Shown here in pieces: positions 59,288 through 64,000 of a DNA stretch of 64,000 nt. The notes under the pieces were generated by a model that saw only the letters and a program-made list of their open reading frames with translations, was not told the DNA's origin and made no database searches. Position 1 is the stretch's first letter, and each line of letters opens with the position of its first letter. The DNA is from Fumia sp045121595. GTDB lineage: Bacteria; Bacillota; Clostridia; Oscillospirales; Ruminococcaceae. A program made the position numbers and the translations under genes. The stretch is taken from assembly GCA_045121595.1 (NCBI GenBank), contig JBGVGI010000003.1:68730-132729 (forward strand), written 5' to 3'.

Positions 59288-59316
59288 TTGCCATTATTTT
59301 CTGTTTATGCTAAAAT
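59288..59316 (+). promoter_or_regulatory. Promoter of the trmN6-like/rsmI operon
   Basis: TTGCCA (59288-59293), 17-bp spacer, TAAAAT (59311-59316), just past the duplicated terminator. Confidence 0.65.
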
Positions 59317-59350
59317 AGATATGTTAAACTTGAATTAAGGCGGTTTGAAA

Positions 59351-60064
59351 ATGGACTTTGAATACTCTATGGAAAGCTTTGGTGAAAATCTCGCAATCTG
59401 CGTTACCGATGACCACAAATTCGGCACCGACGCGTTTTTACTGGCTTCCTTTACAAATGCAAGGCACCGTGACAAAATTGTCGACCTCGGAACGGGTTGC
59501 GGAATTATCCCGATTGTACTTTACAAAAAGTTTGACCCCAATGTAATCTACGGTGTCGACATTCAGAAAAAAGCAATTGAGCAGTTTAACCACACCGTTT
59601 CCTACTGCCACTTGGAAGAAAAAATCTTCCCGATTGAAAGGGATTTAAAGGATTTAAAGGGCATTTTGCCGTTTGACAGCTTTGATATCGTGACCTGTAA
59701 TCCCCCTTACAAAACTGCAAACACGGGGATTTTAAGTGAAAAGCTTTCGCACCAGATAGCAAGACACGAAATTTTATGCAATATTTTTGACGTCTGCAAA
59801 ACGGCGTCACAGCTTTTAAAAACGGGCGGTAAGCTTTGCATCTGCCAACGTCCCGAACGCCTTGCCGACGTGATAGAGGCGATGCGAAAAAACAATATCG
59901 AGCCCAAAAGGCTTCGTATGGTTGCAAAAAATGCCGACACACCCCCGTGGCTTTTCCTCATTGAGGGTAAAAAAGGCAGTGCGCCGTATATGGATATAGA
60001 ACCCACCTTGCAGGTACTTGACGGTGAAAACTTCACCGAAGAAATGCTTGATATATATAAATAA
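59351..60064 (+). CDS. TrmN6-like tRNA (adenine-N6) methyltransferase
   Basis: 237 residues from the ATG at 59351, behind GGCGG. SAM motif DLGTGCGI (45-52) and N6-adenine catalytic motif NPPY (117-120). It resembles the YfiC/TrmN6 group that methylates A37 of tRNA-Val in E. coli; in Firmicutes the pair with rsmI is common. Exact tRNA target not proven. First gene of a five-gene plus-strand operon. Confidence 0.9.
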   Translation: MDFEYSMESFGENLAICVTDDHKFGTDAFLLASFTNARHRDKIVDLGTGCGIIPIVLYKKFDPNVIYGVDIQKKAIEQFNHTVSYCHLEEKIFPIERDLKDLKGILPFDSFDIVTCNPPYKTANTGILSEKLSHQIARHEILCNIFDVCKTASQLLKTGGKLCICQRPERLADVIEAMRKNNIEPKRLRMVAKNADTPPWLFLIEGKKGSAPYMDIEPTLQVLDGENFTEEMLDIYK

Positions 60065-60073
60065 GGAGTAATT

Positions 60074-60901
60074 ATGAGCGGAAAACTTTACGTTACGGGA
60101 ACCCCGATAGGCAATTTGAACGACTTCTCCCCGAGAGCGGTTGAAACCTTAAAATCCGTCGATTTTATCGCCGCCGAGGACACCCGTGTTACCTTGAAAC
60201 TTTTAAACCATTTTGACATCAAAAAACCGATGGTGAGCTACCACGAGCACAATTTACGCGAACGCGGTGAGATGATAATAAACCGCATTTTGCTTGGTGA
60301 AAACTGTGCGATAGTGTCGGATGCGGGTATGCCCTGCGTTTCCGACCCGGGTGAAGATTTAGTCCGCCTTGCCGCAGAAAAAGGCGTTCCCACCGTGGTA
60401 ATTCCGGGACCCAGTGCCGTGATTTCCGCACTTTGCATAAGCGGTCTTAAGACCTCCCGTTTTGCCTTTGAGGGCTTTCTCTCCACGAGCAAACAAAACC
60501 GCAAAACCCACCTTGAAAGCATCAAGGACGACCCTCACACCCTGATTTTCTACGAAGCTCCCCACAAGCTTTTAAACACGCTTAAGGATATGGAAAAAAC
60601 TTTCGGCAACCGCCGTATAGCTATCGCCAGAGAGCTTACAAAAATCCACGAAGAAGTTATCAGCACCACCTTAAAAGATGCAATAGCCTTTTATGAAGAA
60701 AAAACACCAAAAGGCGAGTTTGTGCTTATCATTGAGGGTGCCGAAGCACCAAAACAGACGGAAATCTCTTTGGAAGATGCTATAAAAGAAGCAAAAGACT
60801 TAGTCGAAAACGGTGAACGCCCGACCGACGCTTCCAAAAAAATCGCCGCAAAATATAACTTCAAAAAAAGTGAAATTTACTCAGGATTGTTAGGTGACTG
60901 A
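60074..60901 (+). CDS. rsmI: 16S rRNA (cytidine1402-2'-O)-methyltransferase
   Basis: 275 residues of the tetrapyrrole-methylase fold. Family landmarks: GTPIGNLNDFSPRAVETLKSVDFIAAEDTR, VSDAGMPCVSDPG, VIPGPSAVISAL and FYEAPHKL. It methylates the 2'-OH of C1402 in the 16S decoding centre. It follows the TrmN6-like gene by 9 nt. Confidence 0.97.
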   Translation: MSGKLYVTGTPIGNLNDFSPRAVETLKSVDFIAAEDTRVTLKLLNHFDIKKPMVSYHEHNLRERGEMIINRILLGENCAIVSDAGMPCVSDPGEDLVRLAAEKGVPTVVIPGPSAVISALCISGLKTSRFAFEGFLSTSKQNRKTHLESIKDDPHTLIFYEAPHKLLNTLKDMEKTFGNRRIAIARELTKIHEEVISTTLKDAIAFYEEKTPKGEFVLIIEGAEAPKQTEISLEDAIKEAKDLVENGERPTDASKKIAAKYNFKKSEIYSGLLGD

Positions 60902-60902
60902 T

Positions 60903-61466
60903 ATGAAAAATCTTATTAAAAAAAGAAGAACGGTAAGAAAATTTAAGCGTACCCCCCTCACGAAAGAGATGCTTTTATCTTACGTTGAGTCGGCACGTGT
61001 TGCCCCCTCGTCAGCCAATATGCAGGCGTTAAAATACGCTATTGTACACGGCAAAACGGCAGAAAAAATCTTTCCTCTTGTGAAGTTTGCAGGATATCTT
61101 CCCGACTATAACCCCACAGAAAAAGAACAACCCTCGGCTTACGTTATAATCTGTGCTGATACTTCTATCCGCAAAGCGGGTAACGATATCGACGTAGGAA
61201 TTGCCGCCGAGCATATTGTATTGTCGGCTCTTTCCGACGGCGTTGGTTCCTGCCTTATGGCAGCTATTGACAGAGAGGGTATCGCAAAGCTTTTAAATTT
61301 GCCTGAAAACCTCACGATTTCTCTCGTTGTGGCACTCGGCTACCCCGATGAGGAGCAAAAAGAAGTAGAATTTAAAGGCGATATAAAATACTACCTTGAA
61401 GACGATACAATCTGCGTTCCCAAACGCTCACTTGACGAAGTTTTAGTAGGAGAATACTATGAGTAA
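60903..61466 (+). CDS. Nitroreductase family flavoprotein
   Basis: 187 residues from the ATG at 60903, one base after the rsmI stop. FMN-binding start KKRRTVRKFKRTPL, PSSANMQALKY and VALGYPDEEQKE are recognisable. It lacks the ~220-residue length of classical NfsB, fitting the smaller clostridial group. Substrate unknown. It overlaps the next gene by 8 nt. Confidence 0.92.
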   Translation: MKNLIKKRRTVRKFKRTPLTKEMLLSYVESARVAPSSANMQALKYAIVHGKTAEKIFPLVKFAGYLPDYNPTEKEQPSAYVIICADTSIRKAGNDIDVGIAAEHIVLSALSDGVGSCLMAAIDREGIAKLLNLPENLTISLVVALGYPDEEQKEVEFKGDIKYYLEDDTICVPKRSLDEVLVGEYYE

Positions 61467-62253
61467 TTTAAAAGACAAAAGACTGTTTTTGCTTGATATG
61501 GACGGTACAATTTACCTTGATAACGACCTTTTTGACGGCACGATTGATTTTCTTGATTACGTTAAAAAAATCGGCGGAAGATATATGTTTTTGACAAACA
61601 ATTCTTCCAAAAGTGTCGACAAATATATCGAAAAACTCGCATCCTTGGGCATTTCTGCCACAAAAGAGGATTTCCTCACCTCTACGAATGCGACTATAGT
61701 TCATCTTAAAAAAGCAAACCACAAGAAAATCTACGCTTTCGGTACAACCTCGTTCAAGGAGCAGTTAAAAGAAGCAAATCTCCCCATAACAGACGTACTC
61801 GAAGACGATATCGACTGCCTTTGTATGGGCTTTGATACCGAGCTTACTTTCCAAAAATTAGAAGATGCCTGTATCCTTTTAAACCGCGGTGTTGACTATA
61901 TCGCAACCAACCCCGACTGGGTGTGCCCCACCTGGTACGGCTCAGTTCCCGACTGCGGTTCAGTGAGTGCTATGCTCAAAAACGCAACGGGACGTCTCCC
62001 CTACTTTATCGGCAAGCCCGAACCCGCTATGATAGATTTGGCGGTTGAAAAATCAGGCTTTAAAAAATCCGAAGCCGTTGTAATCGGTGACCGTCTTTAC
62101 ACTGATATTGCAAGTGGCGTAAACGCAAATATAAGCAGTATCTTCGTGCTTTCAGGCGAAGGCACTCTCGAAGACCTTGAAAAAAGCGAAGTAAAACCCG
62201 AATTTGTTTACAAAAATATCCGCGAAATCTTAAACGACCTTACAGGAGAATAA
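61459..62253 (+). CDS. HAD-IIA family phosphatase (NagD-like)
   Basis: 264 residues. HAD motif I is DMDGT with D13 and D15; motif II is FLTNNSS; the C2-type cap lies in the middle; motif IV reads VVIGDRLYTDIASG. Probably dephosphorylates sugar phosphates or nucleotides. Translationally coupled to the nitroreductase gene and followed after 2 nt by the LRR/dockerin gene. Confidence 0.94.
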   Translation: MSNLKDKRLFLLDMDGTIYLDNDLFDGTIDFLDYVKKIGGRYMFLTNNSSKSVDKYIEKLASLGISATKEDFLTSTNATIVHLKKANHKKIYAFGTTSFKEQLKEANLPITDVLEDDIDCLCMGFDTELTFQKLEDACILLNRGVDYIATNPDWVCPTWYGSVPDCGSVSAMLKNATGRLPYFIGKPEPAMIDLAVEKSGFKKSEAVVIGDRLYTDIASGVNANISSIFVLSGEGTLEDLEKSEVKPEFVYKNIREILNDLTGE

Positions 62254-62255
62254 TT

Positions 62256-63863
62256 ATGAAAAAGCTTTTCGGTTTGCTCTTTATATTCATTCTGGCAATT
62301 ACTTTATCCGCTACCGTTTCGGCAGAAGAAATTGACTCAGGCTATTGCGGTCCGAATCTCACCTGGGTTTTTGACTCCGAGGGCGTTCTCACCATAAGCG
62401 GTGAGGGATATATGGACGGTTATCAGTATTCCGATGAACCCTGGGCGTCATATCGTGGTGCGATTAAAAAGGTAATCGTCGAAGAAGGCGTTACAACCAT
62501 CGGTGACTATGCTTTTTACAATGCCGTAAACCTTACAGAGATTACTCTTGCCGACAGTATCACTTACTTAGGTTATCGCATTTTCAGTGGTTGTGAAAAC
62601 CTTAAAACAGTCACTCTGCCCAAAAGCTTTAACGATTGTTATCGTGTAGATACGGGTGATGGTCCCAACAGCGCTTTTTCTCATTCCTCCATTACCGAAA
62701 TCATAATCCCCGAGGGGATCACGTCTATACCGTCATATATCTTCAGTAATGCGAGATCACTTGAAAAGATTATAATTCCCGACAGCGTAACGGTGATAGG
62801 CGAAAAAGCTTTCTGGGGTTGTGTCGCCCTTGAGGAAGCAGATTTCGGAAACGGACTTGAGAGAATCGACCAGTACGCGTTTTATGATTGCAGTTCACTC
62901 ACTTCCGTTACACTCCCCGAAAGCCTCACAAGTCTTGCAAACTGTGTCTTTGAAAAATGCACAAGCCTTTTAGAGGTAACCTTACCCGATAGTCTTGAGT
63001 CTGTCGACGTTTACTGCTTTATCTATTGCAGTTCCCTTGAAAAAGTAAATTTCGGCAATGGCTTAAAAACCCTTTCCGACGGTGTTTTTGCACATTGTAC
63101 TTCTCTTAGCGATATGACTTTGCCCGACAGCATTACCACATTGGGGCATTGCATCTTTGACTATTCTTCCGCCCTGACAAAAATCAATATTCCAAAGAAC
63201 CTCAGCGTAAGCTACAGCCCTTTTACAGGTTCTTCAATCACCGAAATAGTTATTCCGAAAGGAATAAGCTTCATAGCAGCAGACACCTTTGCGAATGCCC
63301 TGAGCCTCACCGACGTGTACTTTGACGGCACCGAAGAAGATTGGCAAAATATATCGGTAAGAGGCTACAACGATCCTCTCTTTAATGCCACTATCCACTT
63401 TAAGAAAGCTTCCTTTGACGTTTCGGGCAACATAACAACACCCGACTCGGTAACTGCCGAGCTTTCCTTAAACGGCACTGTTATCGGCACTTATACTTTC
63501 ACAAATACCTATACTTTTGAAAATCTCGAAGCAGGTACTTATTTGGCAAAATTCTCAAAACCGAAATACTGCCCGAGAGAATATGAAATCATCGTCGGTG
63601 AAGAAACCACAACACCTGACGTTACGCTCTGGCTTTACGGTGACGTCACCGCAGACGGAAACATAAATAACAACGACGTTATTCAGATTAACCGAAAAAA
63701 TGCAAACCTTACTTCTATATTCAACTCAGGTGACGAAGAATTACAGTCATACAGACTTTGCGTTGCAAACGTTATGAACGACGCCGTTGTAAACAACGCT
63801 GACGTAATGCAGATTAACCGCAAAAACGCAAATTTAAGCTCCATCTTCGACAGAATAACATAG
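62256..63863 (+). CDS. Secreted LRR_5 protein with C-terminal dockerin-like domain (third copy)
   Basis: 535 residues. Signal peptide (1-23, ending VSAEE). The LTWVFDSEGVLTISGEGYM module is followed by about ten BspA-type leucine-rich repeats (about 75-370). A Cna-B-like domain (about 390-455) precedes a dockerin-like pair from about 459: GDVTADGNINNNDVIQINRK and VVNNADVMQINRKNANLSSIFDR. It is the same architecture as the two minus-strand genes, without the extra N-terminal domains. It is the last gene of a housekeeping operon, which is unexpected. Its stop TAG is the first part of a dispersed repeat. Confidence 0.88.
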   Translation: MKKLFGLLFIFILAITLSATVSAEEIDSGYCGPNLTWVFDSEGVLTISGEGYMDGYQYSDEPWASYRGAIKKVIVEEGVTTIGDYAFYNAVNLTEITLADSITYLGYRIFSGCENLKTVTLPKSFNDCYRVDTGDGPNSAFSHSSITEIIIPEGITSIPSYIFSNARSLEKIIIPDSVTVIGEKAFWGCVALEEADFGNGLERIDQYAFYDCSSLTSVTLPESLTSLANCVFEKCTSLLEVTLPDSLESVDVYCFIYCSSLEKVNFGNGLKTLSDGVFAHCTSLSDMTLPDSITTLGHCIFDYSSALTKINIPKNLSVSYSPFTGSSITEIVIPKGISFIAADTFANALSLTDVYFDGTEEDWQNISVRGYNDPLFNATIHFKKASFDVSGNITTPDSVTAELSLNGTVIGTYTFTNTYTFENLEAGTYLAKFSKPKYCPREYEIIVGEETTTPDVTLWLYGDVTADGNINNNDVIQINRKNANLTSIFNSGDEELQSYRLCVANVMNDAVVNNADVMQINRKNANLSSIFDRIT

Positions 63864-63925
63864 GCATAACCGACAAATCCTAACCCGTTTTTTACTTACT
63901 GTTTTCCGTTGTTTCTTTGTCAAAA
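63861..63925 (-). repeat. Dispersed palindromic repeat, copy 4
   Basis: TAGGCATAACCGACAAATCC (63861-63880) is identical to 54508-54527. On the minus strand, 63921-63892 (GACAAAGAAACAACGGAAAA...) matches the body of copy 1 at 621-650, suggesting a full-length unit of roughly 60-70 bp with TAGGCATAACC ends. Confidence 0.75.
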
Positions 63926-64000
63926 TCCGCGTGAATACACAAAGTATTCACTGTGGTTTTGCCTTAAAAACACCTGAAAAACAGTGTGTAAAAAATTCGC
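63926..64000. other. Intergenic end of window, structured
   Basis: No gene is visible. A hairpin GTGAATAC-acaaa-GTATTCAC (63932-63952) and CACTGT...ACAGTG arms are present; they may belong to a larger repeat that continues past the window. Confidence 0.4.

Overview
The window looks like a chromosomal segment of an anaerobic, low-GC Gram-positive bacterium of class Clostridia, most likely an uncultured gut or rumen Oscillospirales/Ruminococcus-like lineage. The clues are AGGAGG-type ribosome binding sites, TTGACA/TATAAT promoters, a T-box ahead of ileS, a TPP riboswitch ahead of thiT, a eukaryotic-like IleS, the GGGtGRT gene pair, and secreted leucine-rich-repeat proteins that end in dockerin-like domains. 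Genus is an inference. No rRNA, CRISPR array, prophage or classical insertion sequence was seen.

Layout. Positions 1-680 hold the end of an AraC-type regulator and a shared terminator. Positions 699-12978 are the housekeeping block, on the minus strand: rpoB-rpoC with its own promoter and a hairpin-bearing leader, then rpsL-rpsG-fusA-tuf. Positions 13041-21850 hold thiT under a TPP riboswitch, and a long T-box-controlled operon ileS-fhs-rodA/ftsW-rsmD-coaD-coiled-coil gene. Positions 21885-28963 hold two tandem sugar-isomerase paralogues and two large secreted LRR/dockerin proteins facing a small XRE regulator. Positions 29302-33975 hold an SGNH hydrolase and a divergent LysR regulator, a RAYT (REP-associated transposase) carrying two REP sequences inside its own reading frame, a GH127-like glycosidase, and a 6S-like structured RNA followed by a 45-codon gene. 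Positions 34079-37113 hold the GGGtGRT/Fe-S-scaffold-like pair, a cluster of the same REPs, and gapA. Positions 37256-42513 hold a radical SAM gene, an iteron-like repeat block, two membrane proteins of unknown function and ilvD.

Positions 42662-51788 are a catabolic cluster reading on the minus strand: amidohydrolase, Gfo/Idh dehydrogenase, DegT-type aminotransferase, second Gfo/Idh dehydrogenase, AraC regulator, nagB, nagA, uxuA and a uxuB-like reductase. Together they suggest use of an amino sugar, aminocyclitol or uronic-acid-containing glycan. A ceramidase-like gene plus MATE transporter follow (51880-54574). Positions 54598-58890 form an accessory island: a WYL regulator co-transcribed with two unknown proteins, an FtsH-like AAA protease without the usual membrane domain preceded by a tiny membrane protein, and a helical-bundle protein. 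The island abuts tRNA-Leu(CAA), whose 3' end and terminator are duplicated 149 bp downstream. A plus-strand operon (59351-63863) of trmN6-like, rsmI, nitroreductase, HAD phosphatase and a third LRR/dockerin gene closes the window.

Four small-repeat phenomena cut across these regions: GTAG-headed REP hairpins, a second palindromic family with TAGGCATAACC ends, the tRNA 3'-end duplication, and iteron-like repeats. All calls come from reading the sequence and from family knowledge. No database search was possible.
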